DNA of 64,000 nt from Abscondita cerata (GCA_030710515.1 JALBCR010002481.1:38501-102500), one strand, 5' to 3'; positions 12,764 through 24,097 are shown, counted from the stretch's first letter. Notes: generated from the letters alone by a model not told the origin. Made by a program: numbers and translations.

Positions 12764-13304
12764 AATAGACGCCCCAACTTCCATTACCAAAAGAGGAACA
12801 TACGATGTCCCTAAAATTAAGGACTGTGTACAACAAAACAATGAATATATATTTTTCTCAATTTTTGGTTTTAGTTTTGAACATCTTTTGTTTTAAAAAT
12901 AAATTCCATTATTTTTTCCAATCTGATATTTGCCCAAATTATTTAAGTCGAGTCTAAATCCTGTACAGTGAGCATAGGTCGAGATTGGGAATAGAATCGG
13001 TCGTTATTAAGAACACTGCATAATTTTTGGTCGGATTTAGGTACATGCCAAAGTTAAAAACACAACGTTAATTTTTAATTTGTTGTTAAAAATATTTCTA
13101 ATATACGAAGCTTAAATTCATTGCATTTGTTCCCTAAAGTGTGTATAATAGAACAATTGAATTTAGAAGCAGATGAAATAAAAGTATACTTTTAAAATAA
13201 CTGATAAAATGTATTTTAACTTTCGGTGGTCGGTAATCGGTACATATGCGTTAGTAACTTCATAATTTGTGTCGCATCTAAATATATTGTAACTAGTATT
13301 CAAG

Positions 13305-14500
13305 CCCATTTGAAAAATGGGCCTATCTAGACAAACCTGAAATTAAAGACGTGAGGTCACTGCTCCAGGTTAGAGGTCAAAGGTTATGTCAACTTGGGAC
13401 CTACCCTAAAACATTCCCCTTAACATCCTGAACACTTTGATATATAACATGCTTATGTTTCCCTGGATTTAATATGAGGTCACCGCTCCAGGTCAGAGGT
13501 CAAAGGTCATTTTAACTTGTGACCCATCTAAGTATAGCACCTAGACTTCCTGAACACTTTGATATATAACATGCCTATATTTCACTGGATTTAATATGAG
13601 GTCACCGCTCCATGTCAGAGGTGAAAAATCAGGTCAACTTGTGATTTGTCTAAGATTAGCACCTAGACCTCCTGAACAATTTGATACATAACATGCTTAT
13701 ATTTCCCTGGAGTTTCTATAAGGTCATCACTTCAGGTCAGAGGTCAAACGTCAGGTGAACTTGGGACCTATCTTAAAACATTTCCCTTGACGTCCTGAAC
13801 ACTTTGATATATAACATGCCTATATTTCACTGGATTTAATATGAGGTCACCGCTCCAGGTTAGAGGTCAAAAATCAGGTCAACTTGTGACCCTGCCTAAA
13901 ATTAGCGCTTGGACCTCCTGAACAATTTGACACATTAATCTCCAAAATCGGTTCAACCGTTATGAGATCACCGCTCTAGGTCAGAAGACAAAAGTCAGGT
14001 CAACTTGTGACCCCGCTTAAGATTAGCGCCTTGACCTCCTGAACAATTTGATATATAACATGTCTATATTTTCCTGGATTTTCTATGAGGTCATCGTTCC
14101 AAGTCAGATGTCAAACGTCAGGTCAACTTGGGACCTATCTTAAAACATTTCCTTTGACATCCTGAACACTTTGATTAATAACATGCTTATATTTTCCTAG
14201 ATTTATTATAAGGTCAAAGGTCAGGTCAATTTGTGACCCCGTCTAAGATCAACGTCTAGACCTCCTAAACAATTTGACGTATCGTTTTACAAAATCGGTT
14301 CAACCGTTATAAAGTCACCGCTCCAGGTCAGAGGTCAAAGGTCACGTCAAGTTGTGACCCCGCCTAAGATCAGTGCCTGAACCTCCTGAACAATTTGACG
14401 TATCGATCTCCAAAATAAGTTCAGCCGTTATGAGGTCACCGCTCCAGGTCAGACACAAAGATAGACAAACCGGGCCACGATTTTATGTGTATACATAAGA
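13305..14500 (+). repeat. ~122 bp tandem repeat (about nine units) with AGGTCA direct repeats
   Basis: The phrase GAGGTCACCGCTCC or a variant recurs at 13353, 13476, 13598, 13720, 13843, 13964, 14087, 14210, 14311 and 14432, giving a period of 121-123 bp with one shortened unit (14210-14311). Each unit also carries AACTTGTGACC, a CTCCTGAACAATTTGA phrase and, in most units, ATAACATGCTTATATTT. A hairpin (GCCCATTT/AAATGGGC) stands at the left edge (13305-13323). In two units the hexamer AGGTCA occurs three times with one-base spacers. Confidence 0.92.
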
Positions 14501-15702
14501 CGGAAATAATTCTTGATTAGATATATTTTTTGTTAGAGCACTTTATTCGTTGTCTGACACGTAATAATATAATAAATCTGTTTTAGTTTGTAATCCTCGT
14601 ACATTTTAAAAATAACAATGTAGACTGTTATTTGTGTTATTACTATTATTGTATGCATTAAATCCAGAAATGTACACTCAATAAAAGAAAAATGAGACAG
14701 TTGGGTCGGCAAAATTAAATGAGCATATCTACTTTAAGGATTAGTTTTACCTGACCATATCCATATTGTTTACAATTCTACAACGAACATTTGTCAATAT
14801 GAACGTTTATTCTTTGCTGATTCATTCACATATCCTAAAGGCTTGTTTGCAATTTCAATAAATTTAGATAATACGATTTTTAGAATTGTTTTGTTTAAAT
14901 TGCCGTCGTATGACATTTATAAATCCGTTACTCTTATTACTAAACAATTTTTCTATTATTATTAATTTATATTTATGCGATAAAGAAAGTGAAAAACGTA
15001 ATAATGGGTATGACCTTGTTTCTGATTATACTCTTCACGTAATTGTCCCCAGGCATTCAAGCATTGCAGAGTATTGTTCAATTTTTGGAACAGTGGTAAA
15101 AAATAAAAACAGCAGTTTTTAAATACAACATAAGACAATATTAAACAATCATCATTAAAAAATGTGAGACATTAGCAAATAATCTAGTTTTATATCTATT
15201 TATTATTACTGAAAATTGAAAAAAATATTTCTAAATTAAGGAATTGTTTTCTGTGTTGACTTACAAATACATGTAAATCAACATTTTCTATTCAAATTAG
15301 GGCATACTCATTCGAAAACGGATTAAATATGGCAACATAATTTTTCTGATTTTGTATCCCCTGTAATTTCTGTTTATATTCTTATTTATCTGATAACATA
15401 ACTAGGTATTACTTGTAAAAAATTCATGTCAATGCAAATATTTTATGATCTGCAAAGAATATCGAACAGTCTGACAATAGTAGTTTTTGAATGAGTTCTT
15501 GTGTAAATTGGGCGTTTTTAGCACGAGTGTCTTTTCAAAACGCGAGTGAAATAATTTTAAACTACTGAACAATGTTACTTTGATGTTTCAATAAAGAAAA
15601 CAATCAATTCTATTTTTAAGCATAGTCTTTACAATTATATATAGTATATACAGTCAGTAAATAAATAATAAGAAAAGTAGAGAAGATGAAGAAGGAGATA
15701 AA

Positions 15703-16898
15703 CTAATAATGGGTGTGGCCTCCTTGGTTTTGGATACATTCTTGCAAACGAGTGGGTATTGATGTTACAAGACGGTTTAAATAATCCACATCAATTGTCC
15801 CCAGGCATTTTCAATCGCTGCTGTTAATTCGTTTCTATTTTGTGGGATAAAGTTTATTCCTTGCTGTTCTTGAATTGTATTCACCATTCGTCCCCAAACA
15901 TTTTCTATTATGTTGAAATCTGGACTTTTAGCTGGCCAGGGCAACACACGTAAATTGCTCTCCCGTACCCAGTTTCGAACAATGGCGGCTGTGTGAATAG
16001 GAGCATTATCCTAGAAACAATAAAAACTTATCAATCAAAATAATAATTTTAAATCAAGAAAAACGAGTTTAATAATATATTCAAACAAAAATCAAAATAT
16101 ACTTAATAACTATTTAAAAAAACCTATTTGGTAAAAAGTTAATAAACATAAACAGTAAACAAACCTTTCTATACATAAGAATACTTACATGTTGAAAAAT
16201 GTAATCTTCCTCTGGATAGAGATTTTGAACTGATGGCACCATAATATTTTGCAAAATGTTCAAATATCTGTCAGCATTTAAACGACCATCGATGACCGAA
16301 CATACTCCTGGGCCTCTAGAGCTTATCCATCCCCACACATTTACAGAAAAATAGCCGTTACGTTTTTTGTGTTGATGTAATCAGCCTCATACCGATTTCT
16401 TTGAGTTCGGTACACTTTCACTGGACCATCGTTAAAACTTTTAAAGGTTTTTTCATCACTGAAAATGACGTTGTTCCAAAACTGTAGTGGTTGGTTCACA
16501 TATTGTCTGGCGAAATCTAAGCGGTTTCTCTTGTTTGCCTCGCTTAGGGCTTCTTTGGAAGCAGCTGTATATTTCTTTATCCCATTTTCTTTCAACCTTG
16601 CTGCAGCAGTAACTAGGGATCCAGGAAATTCTGTTTCTCGTATAGCATTCCTACAGGTTGAAAATGGATTTTCGGCGACATACGCAATCAACGCTTCATC
16701 TTGGGCCGGCGTAGAAATTCTTCTTCTGCCACTGCCAATTGCTCTCTGTACTGTGTGCTCTCGTTCCCACTTTATACGCACACGTCCCACAGTAGCATGT
16801 GAGACGTTTAACATACGAGCTACTTGACGCACACTAAGGCCGTTGCCCAACTCTGCTACAATTCGAACTTTTAAGTCGGTTGGTAAATGTGCTGGCAT
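15703..16898 (-). CDS. Tc1-like transposase (DD34E) with one intron; two single-base frameshifts
   Basis: The protein starts MPAHLPTDLKVRIV at 16898 with a paired-type helix-turn-helix (GLSVRQVARMLNVSHATVGR), a GSGRRR AT-hook-like basic linker, and a DDE_3 catalytic domain: SDEKTF (first Asp), DNAPIHTA (second Asp) and NIIENVWG (Glu). Exactly 34 residues separate the second Asp from the Glu, the Tc1 signature. A 178-bp intron (16011-16188 on the minus strand, GTAAGT...TTTCTAG) ends directly before the DNAPIH codon for the catalytic Asp. Frame breaks occur at a six-T run (16363-16368 on the + strand) and near 15791-15796; each needs one base. With those, length would be about 339 residues, normal for Tc1. 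The last residues are GGHTHY, stop at 15703. It is among the best preserved transposases here and may be recent. Confidence 0.85.
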
Positions 16899-17107
16899 TT
16901 TTAAAAACGATCAAAATAAAATGAACAAAATTAACGTTTACTGTCTGTATTTATTATATTTTTACTCCCCTCTTCTAAGGAGCTACTAATTGCTCACAAT
17001 TGTAATAATACCTCGAAATAAGAAATGTTATTAAGTATGTATTGGTGACAACATACTTAACTAATTATATCGACTAATACATCCATTGTATTGTATTTAC
17101 AAAAGTT

Positions 17108-18205
17108 ACCAAAATAAGGAAACATAAGATTAACTTTTAATGACTATTATTATAATAGCTAAAACATCCGCCAAAATTGCAACCATTAATGCACTTTCTA
17201 GGATAATGCTCCTATTCACACAGCCGTCATTGTTCGAAACTGGATACTATATATAATTGTAAAGACTATGCTTAAAAATAAAGTTGATTGTTTTCTTTAT
17301 TGAAACATCAAAGTAACATTGTTCAGTAGTTTGAAATTATTTAAACACTATTGTAGAACATTTTTGACCGATTACACCGACACAAGTTAAATTTAATCCA
17401 GATTAAAAACAATCGTTGCTATGGTTTTAACAATTGTATCCAAGTTTTTAACTTAGGTTAAATTTAATTTGTGTCGATGCAACCGGCCATTAAAGTTCTA
17501 AAAAGTCTCCTATAATTTTTCTTTCTTTCAAAAGTCTTTATCTGATATTTGTATAAAATATTTTTGAAGATCATATTATTATGTATAAATTTTGTTTGTA
17601 GTTCTCTAACGTCACAATTTAAAATTTTTCTCCTGTGTCAACGGGATATTTTAGTATTCAATAAAATGTCAAACAAAACGTCAAACTAATTTTAAGGATT
17701 CTAAACGACTTTAGCGTTTCAGAACGTCCTGTCGAATAAAAAATGTTGTTTTTAATTCGTTCTTATGAAAATTGGGCATTCAAACTGTTCGATATTCTTT
17801 GCAGATCATAAAATATTTGCATTGACATGAATTTTTTAGTAGGTATTTAAAAAACTGCTGTTTTTATTTTTTACCACTGTTCCAAAAATTGAACAATACT
17901 CTGCAATGCTTGAATGCCTGGGGACAATTACGTGAAGAGTATAATCAGAAACAAAGTCATACCCCTTATTACGTTTTTCACTTTCTTTATCGCATAAATA
18001 TAAATTAATAATAATAGAAAAAATAGTTTAGTAATAAGAGTAACGGAGTTATAAATGTCATTTACGACGGCAATTTAAATAAAACAATTCCAAAATTGTA
18101 TTGTCTACCAAAACTAGAAAACATAGGATTAACTTTTAACGACTATTAATTATAATAACTAAAACATCCGCCAAAATTGCAACCATTAATGCAGTTCTTA
18201 ATTTT
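17108..18205. repeat. Direct repeat pair (17108-17200 and 18113-18205)
   Basis: Both copies contain ACATCCGCCAAAATTGCAAC and the preceding GATTAACTTTTAA, about 1 kb apart in the same orientation with scattered differences. They lie in the right arm of the Tc1-type composite and record a partial duplication of the element's end. Confidence 0.7.
17365..17489. mobile_element. 124-bp palindromic MITE
   Basis: The left end TGACCGATTACACCGACACA is mirrored at the right end (complement TGGCCGGTTGCATCGACACA), and both continue into TTAAATTTAA. The insertion interrupts the otherwise aligned right arm of the Tc1-type composite, because the left arm lacks it. No coding capacity. Confidence 0.7.
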
Positions 18206-18758
18206 ACATTACTATTTACTATTTATATATAATTTTGGGGCAAGTAATGAACGCTGTATTTATTACAACGGCTTAGAATAACTTCAAGAGAAAACAAGTA
18301 AATGTTACTTATAATACAATTTCTGTCTTTCACTCTTTTTAATGCGATAAGAAGCAGGAATTAAAAAAATATATTCAATGTTAATTATTTATATTTGGTA
18401 TTCAGTTAACCACCTGGCATATTGATGGGATTTAGTAGAAATTAATCATTAATTGTCATTAAATGAATAAACATTAACAAATTGTTTAGTAATAAGAGTA
18501 ACGGATTTATAAATGTCATACGACGGCAATTTAAACAAAACAATTCTAAAAATCGTATTATCTAAATTTATTGAAATTGCAAACAAGCCTTTAGGATATG
18601 TGAATGAATCAGCAAAGAATAAACGTTCATATTGACAAATGTTCGTTGTTGAATTGTAAACAATATGGATATGGTCAGGTAAAACTAATCCTTAAAGTAG
18701 ATATGCTCATTTAATTTTGCCGACCCAACTGTCTCATTTTTTCTTTTATTGAGTGTAC

Positions 18759-19885
18759 GTCGTCTGTAATTTAAAGCATAAATTTGGGCACTAATATCGA
18801 CCTTTCTTATTTACTTTTGATGGAGGATATGTACTCGCGCCGGTTTTATTGCGTCCTTTTATTTACCAGAGACATTGAAATGTGGTCATTTGACATTTAC
18901 GTTAAGTTGGTATCATAACTGTTCTTACAAGGAAACTAAATGTGTTGTTGGTGTTCTCCTTGTTAGTTACTTGAGTTAATAAGAGACATACAAAGTGATG
19001 CTCTTGAAATAATACGATAGCTGTATACGTTGTATTCAATATATAAAAAAGATAGCTTGATCTAACAATCAATCGCGTTAAATAAAACCCATAAACTATA
19101 TTAAATATTCATTTATCCTACAAACGTAAAAAGTAATTTATATTTGAAAGAGAATAAGACTTTCTTAGAAATAAATAAATTGCAAATACCTATCTGTTTT
19201 TTCGGTTAGTAAAATTTTCGATTTCTTTACAGTTTGATTCTGATAATCACGCATCTTTTTTCAATAGACAACAACACTAATGCATCTAATTGTTCTCGAG
19301 AGAGAAAATAATTTTTCTACTTATACACATGAAATGAAGCCTTTGTAGTGGTTGTCATACTACAAAAACGCCATTTTTTTCTAGCAGTAATTAATGAAGA
19401 ATGAAATCTGCATTACCGATATTGTAACGATTGTTGTTTACAAAATAACAAAAAAAAGCGACGGCTTAGTGGAACAACCTAAGAGAAAAAACTAAAAAGA
19501 ATTGGGCTTGATGTAGCGCCCTAAATTCGTGGAGGATAAGAATATTTATAATAGTTAGAACAGCAGCGTCCGGCTTTGTCGCAGAGTCGCGTATATCCCT
19601 GAAGAACTACAAGACTGCTAGTCTAACAAGGCGCCATCTGCTGGATAAAGAAAAAAATAAAACCGACTAACAGGAGATCAACAGGTTTTACTTAAAATCT
19701 AGCTAAATCAAACACAAACCAGAGAGAAAAACAGACAATGTGACAGAAATAGAGAAACTGTTGCATATAGTTAAGTGCGTTAGCAGCAGCTTACAATAAA
19801 TAAGGCTCGCAATTAATGTGTCGAATTTTAGGTGAGCTTTAGTTACGCTCGAGTTAAAATTATCATTTCAATTGAGGATTGGCTG
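18759..19885. other. Spacer with no gene; carries a CTCF-like site
   Basis: No ORF above background, no inverted or tandem repeat found. The GC content rises locally at 19500-19660, where the CTCF-like motif is located. Confidence 0.4.
19631..19644 (-). promoter_or_regulatory. CTCF-like binding motif
   Basis: Read on the minus strand the site is CCAGCAGATGGCGC, which fits all 14 positions of the commonly quoted CTCF consensus CCASYAGRKGGCRS. A second, partial core (AGATGGCGC) lies on the + strand at 20101-20109. Occupancy cannot be judged from sequence. Confidence 0.4.
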
Positions 19886-20312
19886 CTATTAAGGCTCCAG
19901 AAAAATTGCAACACCTAGAAGTTGTCGAACGATTTTAATGAAATTTTCAGGAAACGTCTATTTTCATTAAACAAAGTAATGATTAAAATTTTAAGAAAAT
20001 CTAGCAAGTAATTTTTGTTTTTTTGTCTGTTGTTTCCATAGCACATAGTAACAATAAATTTGATTGATGTTGTTGTTTTAAGCATTCAAAACCATCGCTT
20101 AGATGGCGCCATGCACTTTTACGCACACAAGTCCTTACAGTTAACTGTTGGCATTTACTTAGTTTATATTAAATTACACGTGTCCATGTTAACACGAGAT
20201 GTCGCAAGACACACATGTTACTTAATAAATTTGAAGTATTAGACCATTTAGTAACTGTCAAGTTTGCAAATTGTTGTTGTTTCTTCACAATTTTATTCTG
20301 AACTTGAAAACA

Positions 20313-20711
20313 ATGCCGAGAGTACGTCAACATCAACGTTTTGTCCAATTAAGTGATTTTGAACGTGGCCGTATTATTGGTATGAGAGAGGCCGGACTTT
20401 CGCTAAGAGAAATTGCTCGTCGTGTAAACCGAAATGTTTCATCGGTATTGAGATGTTGGTCTAAATGGTCCGAGGAAGAGGTTCAACGTCGTCGCCGTGG
20501 ATCTGGACGTCCTCGAAGGACTACAGAACGACGCTTAAGGGTTTTGGCCACAAAAGATAGATTGTCAACAACTCGATCAATTGCAAGTGGTTGGATAAGA
20601 GGTACAGGACTTAGGATGTCAATGTCATCTGTTTATCGCCGGATAAGATCTTATGGGTTGTGCACTCAATTTCACAAATCACACACTTTAGATATGAAAC
20701 TACCATATTAA
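20313..20711 (+). pseudogene. Tc1-like transposase, N-terminal DNA-binding half only
   Basis: The 132-residue reading frame begins MPRVRQHQRFVQLSDFERGR and holds two helix-turn-helix modules: GMREAGLSLREIARRVNRNV and, after the GSGRPRRTTER AT-hook-like linker, a second at about residues 75-110 (SIASGWIRGTG...SSVYRRIRSYGL). This is the bipartite paired-like DNA-binding region of Tc1-family transposases. The DDE domain is missing: the frame ends KLPY-stop and the following 700 bases show no catalytic motifs. An upstream sequence at 19893 (CCAGAAAAATTGCAACACC) looks like the 5' terminal repeat of such elements; I did not find its partner. The copy is therefore 3'-deleted. The start chosen is the Met before PRVRQ rather than an upstream in-frame Met. 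Confidence 0.75.
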
Positions 20712-21430
20712 AAATAAAAAACAAATTATGTGTCTGTGGGGGTAACTACATACATACATCGTTTATGGACTTTGTTGAAATCTATTTGCTCACCTAAATT
20801 AAATAATTGGCGTAATTCTCATAACCATTCAGAAAATGAAATTCTTATAAGGATTCTACTTAGAAAATTTGCAATTTTTTTTTGTATGAGGTGTTGTGCT
20901 CTGCCTCATGAAACAAAGTAGTAGAGTTTTTGTGCAAAAGATATTTTCGAAGAGACCTTACAGATTTAATTTCGTTGAGCCAAAGGGGAGTCATTAGCAT
21001 TTGACAAAAATTATATTTGATTTTTTCCCACCATTTTATTTCATAAGACAGAGCAAAATACTCCAAAAAAAATTGCAAATATTTTAATAATCAGAATGGC
21101 ATTAAAATATTTCTTAATGTGCATATCTCTTAGCAAAATCCCATTTTTTGAACTCGAAAATTATTTTCAGCAGTCTTCTAAAAGAAACAAACTTGAAAAA
21201 TAATAATGAATATTGAAAATTAAATTATATTGAAGAAAATTTAAATTAATTGTTAAATAAAACTTGGATAAAAAGAGTAATGAAGTAAGCAGTATATGGA
21301 ATTGGTTGGTTGAACTGAGAATAATTAATTATCCTTTTAAAGTGTCCGTGGAACTTAAATAGAACATCATCTATGTAGAAGTAAGGTATTAGTAGTAATG
21401 ATAAGTAAATAATTCCTCATATAAGTTTTA
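20712..21430. other. AT-rich spacer after the truncated Tc1-like gene
   Basis: Two short ORFs at 20730-20921 (+) and 20860-21078 (-) show no recognisable domain. No catalytic remnant of the transposase is visible. Confidence 0.4.
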
Positions 21431-21647
21431 TTAAATAATTTGTTCTTCTTTGGGGAGGAGCACCAAAAAACCACTAAGTCGTTTTATCAGGTAACGTTTT
21501 GTGCAACATGGTTTTTATATTATTTTAAGTGGCGGACCATTTCTTTGTTTTAAAGGCCTGAGGAAGTGCACATTGCACATAACGTTGCTTAAAATACAAC
21601 CCAGTGGTTTTTTGGTGTCCCTCTTCAAAGAAGGACAAATCATTTAA
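21431..21647. mobile_element. ~215 bp MITE
   Basis: The left end (AATTTGTTCTTCTTTGG...CACCAAAAAACCAC at 21436-21473) is an inverted match of the right end at 21603-21642 (GTGGTTTTTTGGTG...AAGAAGGACAAAT). The arms are about 38 bp. The centre includes GCACATTGCACATAACG. No ORF. Confidence 0.75.
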
Positions 21648-21813
21648 ATAGGTATTGATAGTACTTTTTTGCAGTATTGTAAAAGTTGTCAAAATCTGTC
21701 ACTTATAAATTTGACGTTTGAACTAAATTTTTGTAAAATTAATTGTGAATGAGTAATTTTAACACTTAACACTTCTTGTTATTAAATATTTTATTAATAT
21801 TCTTTTGCATATA

Positions 21814-23332
21814 CAGGGTGTTTAAAAAATACGTTCTAATATTTGACCCACTTATAGACCTCATCAGTACAAAAACAAAAGCCAAAATAAACGTAAGTCC
21901 AAAAATCAACCGTTTCCTAGATACAGGCAGTTTTTGAAATTAAAATTACTAAGTTGGAGTGATTTGTCGTATTTATTACGTCAGCTATGGAAATAACAAA
22001 ACAAAATTTGTTTGTTTCTGTCAGTCTAGTTGCCGCATTTGTTGTAATCATTGTGCGGCTGTTAGTGTTATTGTTGCTATTGAAATCGTTGTTGCTGCTG
22101 CTCATTGTTAAAATTTTTAAATATGCAGGAATATACCAACGCAGAAATGGCAGACATGCATTTCATGTATGGCAAGACCGACGGAAATGCTTATGCCGAA
22201 GCATTGCCAAACCGGGTACTTCTGTGTGCCAAACTTTTACAAATTTACATCAACGTTTATCGGAAGTTGGATCGTTTAAATCAAGGAACGGTGATAGTGA
22301 TCGGCCTAGATCAGTTTCTACTCCTGAGGCAAAACTTAACATTTTAAGAAGAATTGAAGAAAATCCCTGGATTAGTACTAGAAGACTCTTTACTGAAACA
22401 AATATTAATTGAGTTACGGAGAACCCAAATTTTGTTATACAAATTTTATTTACTGACAAAGCTGGTTTTATGAGAAATGGTATTTTTAATTTCCATAATA
22501 GCCATGTTTCTGCCGACGAAAACCCGCACGCCATTGTTGAATCGAATCATCAACACCGATTTTCAATCAACGTTTGGCTTGGTGTGTTGGGAGACTATCT
22601 GATAGGACCTTGTTTCCTGCCTAACCGTTTGATTAGTCAATTGTACCATGACTTTTTGCGGAATACCTTGCCACTGCTGTTAGAAGATGTACCCCTCAAC
22701 CACAGAAGTTATATGTTGTTGATGCACGATGAAGCTCCTGCGCATTATGCAGTCTTGGTCAGAAATTACCTAAACGAAAATTACAATAGCAGGTGGATAG
22801 AGCGAAGAGGTCCAATTGGATGGCCATCTAGATTTCCCGACCTCACTCTGCTCGACTTTTGCATTTGGGAGTATTTAAAAACATTAGTTTATTCAAGTTT
22901 TGTAAATAATTTAGATAAGTTGCGAGAACGAATTAAACATGCCTGCCAGACTGTTCGTACAAATTCGGGACTCTTCGAGAGAGTGCGGCGTTCACTTTTA
23001 CGGAGATGCGAAATGTGTATACAAATGGAAGAAAGACATGTTGAACATCATTTTTAAGAATCATTTGTAGTTAAAATGTTGTATTTATACTGATATTTGT
23101 TCTATTGAAACCCTCGTTGAAATAAATATGACCTTTGGTTTACCCACTTTCTTAGCTGACTTGATAAATGCGACGAATCACTTCTACTGAACGCAAACTA
23201 TTTTAATTTTAAAAACAGGTTGTATCTCGGAAACGGTTGATTTTATGACTTATATTTATTTTAAATTTTTTGTTTGTACTGATGAGATCTATAAGTGGGC
23301 CAAATATCGGAACATATTTTTTAAACACCTTG
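21814..23332 (+). mobile_element. Mariner element (DD41D type), TA target site intact
   Basis: The left end CAGGGTGTTTAAAAAATACG begins right after a TA, and the right end (complement CAAGGTGTTTAAAAAATATG) is followed by TA at 23333. Terminal repeats are about 125 bp and include ACTTATAGA and GAAACGGTTGATTTT-like stretches on both sides. The transposase between them is internally deleted. Confidence 0.85.
22123..23057 (+). pseudogene. DD41D mariner transposase, internally deleted
   Basis: The start MQEYTNAEMADMHFMYGKTD is the DUF4817-like helix-turn-helix of this family. After a frameshift near 22200 it continues TFTNLHQRLSEVGSF and DRPRSVSTPEAKLNILRRIE to a stop at 22410. About 60-100 residues are then missing, including the second half of the DNA-binding region. 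The catalytic domain follows: FTDKAGF (first Asp), FSINVWLGVLGDYLIGPCF, HDEAPAH (second Asp) and a WPSRFPDLTLLDFCIWEYLK stretch with the third Asp. Forty-one residues separate the second and third Asp, the DD41D spacing of rosa-type mariners. The C-terminus ends EERHVEHHF. The homologous gene at 52.1-53.2 kb shows the missing segment. Confidence 0.85.
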
Positions 23333-23357
23333 TATAAAAATTCCTTCAACATTTATT

Positions 23358-23645
23358 TGAGATGAACAAAAGTTCATCTTATGAATTCACAAAGTCTGTC
23401 TGTTTGTCTGTCTGGATGTCCGTAGCTTTTTTCCTGTTGACATTTTTGAAAATTTTCTTTCGGATTCCTATAGAACATCAAAATCTAAGACATTTTTGCT
23501 TCGATTATTTTTTTGTCTATCTCATCGGCAAAGTGGACAAATCGGCTCTCGAAAAAAATTTTAAAAAAATTTTACAAGTTTTTTCAAATTAATCATTAAA
23601 ATAAATTTTTAAGCTAAATAAGCAGTTCTTTTGTTCATCCCGGCA
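23358..23645. repeat. Short repeat with GATGAAC...GTTCATC ends
   Basis: The left edge is a perfect hairpin (GATGAAC AAAA GTTCATC) at 23361-23378, and the right edge (23629-23638) repeats the same word inverted (CTTTTGTTCATCC). Inside is a CTGT/TGTC-rich stretch (23396-23415). This arrangement resembles small non-autonomous elements, possibly Helentron-like, but the family is uncertain. Confidence 0.4.
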
Positions 23646-24097
23646 ATGCAAGCTTGCGCATTCCCAACTGGTTTTTTAATTATTTTAAGTATAAAGAGCC
23701 AGTTTGGATGCGGGAAAAATTAAGCATAACACAATTTTATTAGAAATCTAAAGGAGAGTGCTTGGTGTATTTATAGCAATATATTTCTATTAACATGTTA
23801 TTTTCATGTCATTAGCTAAGTTTAATGTTAATTACTTATATGTTAAATTATTTATAACAGAAGTAAAGTAGGTGTCATTTTTACTAATAACTATCAGTAT
23901 CTTCTAAAATACCACTTACATACATAAATTGCGGACTCTTTGCAATTCTATTTACACCTTTTCAATAAGGCAACTTTGATTTAAGCGAACCTGCACGCCT
24001 CTGACGGATACAATTTAAACTAAATTTTTAAATTTCTAACGAAATGCCAAACTATTTACAAATCTGCGCCCCTTGTAAAAAGCTAATTATTTATATA
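23646..24097. other. AT-rich spacer, nothing recognised
   Basis: No ORF, repeat or inverted-repeat partner was found here. Confidence 0.4.

Larger units (their letters stand above)
10155..13020 (+). mobile_element. Pogo/Tigger-like DNA transposon
   Basis: The left end (10155-10179) contains GTTCTTAATTACGACC; the right end (12998-13020) is its inverted match, GGTCGTTATTAAGAAC. Between them lie a broken pogo-type transposase and, downstream on the same strand, a second coding region. The left part also contains a (TA)n microsatellite at 10278-10321. Length of about 2.9 kb suits a full pogo-family element; the coding frames are interrupted many times. Confidence 0.65.
14672..18758 (-). mobile_element. 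Composite Tc1-type element in ~1 kb inverted repeats
   Basis: The outer left sequence (14672: GTACACTCAATAAAAG) is matched in reverse at 18743-18758. The arms run inward to about 15660 and 17235 and stay recognisable throughout, for example GCATTCAAGCATTGCAGAGT on the left against its complement near 17900. The right arm carries extra material: a 124 bp MITE at 17365-17489 and an internal duplication (18040-18115 against 18478-18545). The minus-strand Tc1-like transposase lies in the middle. A short plus-strand copy of its intron/exon-2 junction at 17198-17246 shows that the right arm is an inverted, internally deleted copy of the same element. Confidence 0.75.

Noticed and set aside
13305..14500. 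CRISPR-like array because of regular repeats
   Set aside because: Units are directly adjacent ~122 bp tandem copies without unique spacers, in a eukaryotic genome.
23362..23592. 76-codon ORF as a small secreted protein
   Set aside because: It begins in the hairpin and CTGT-rich end of a short repeat element and has no domain.
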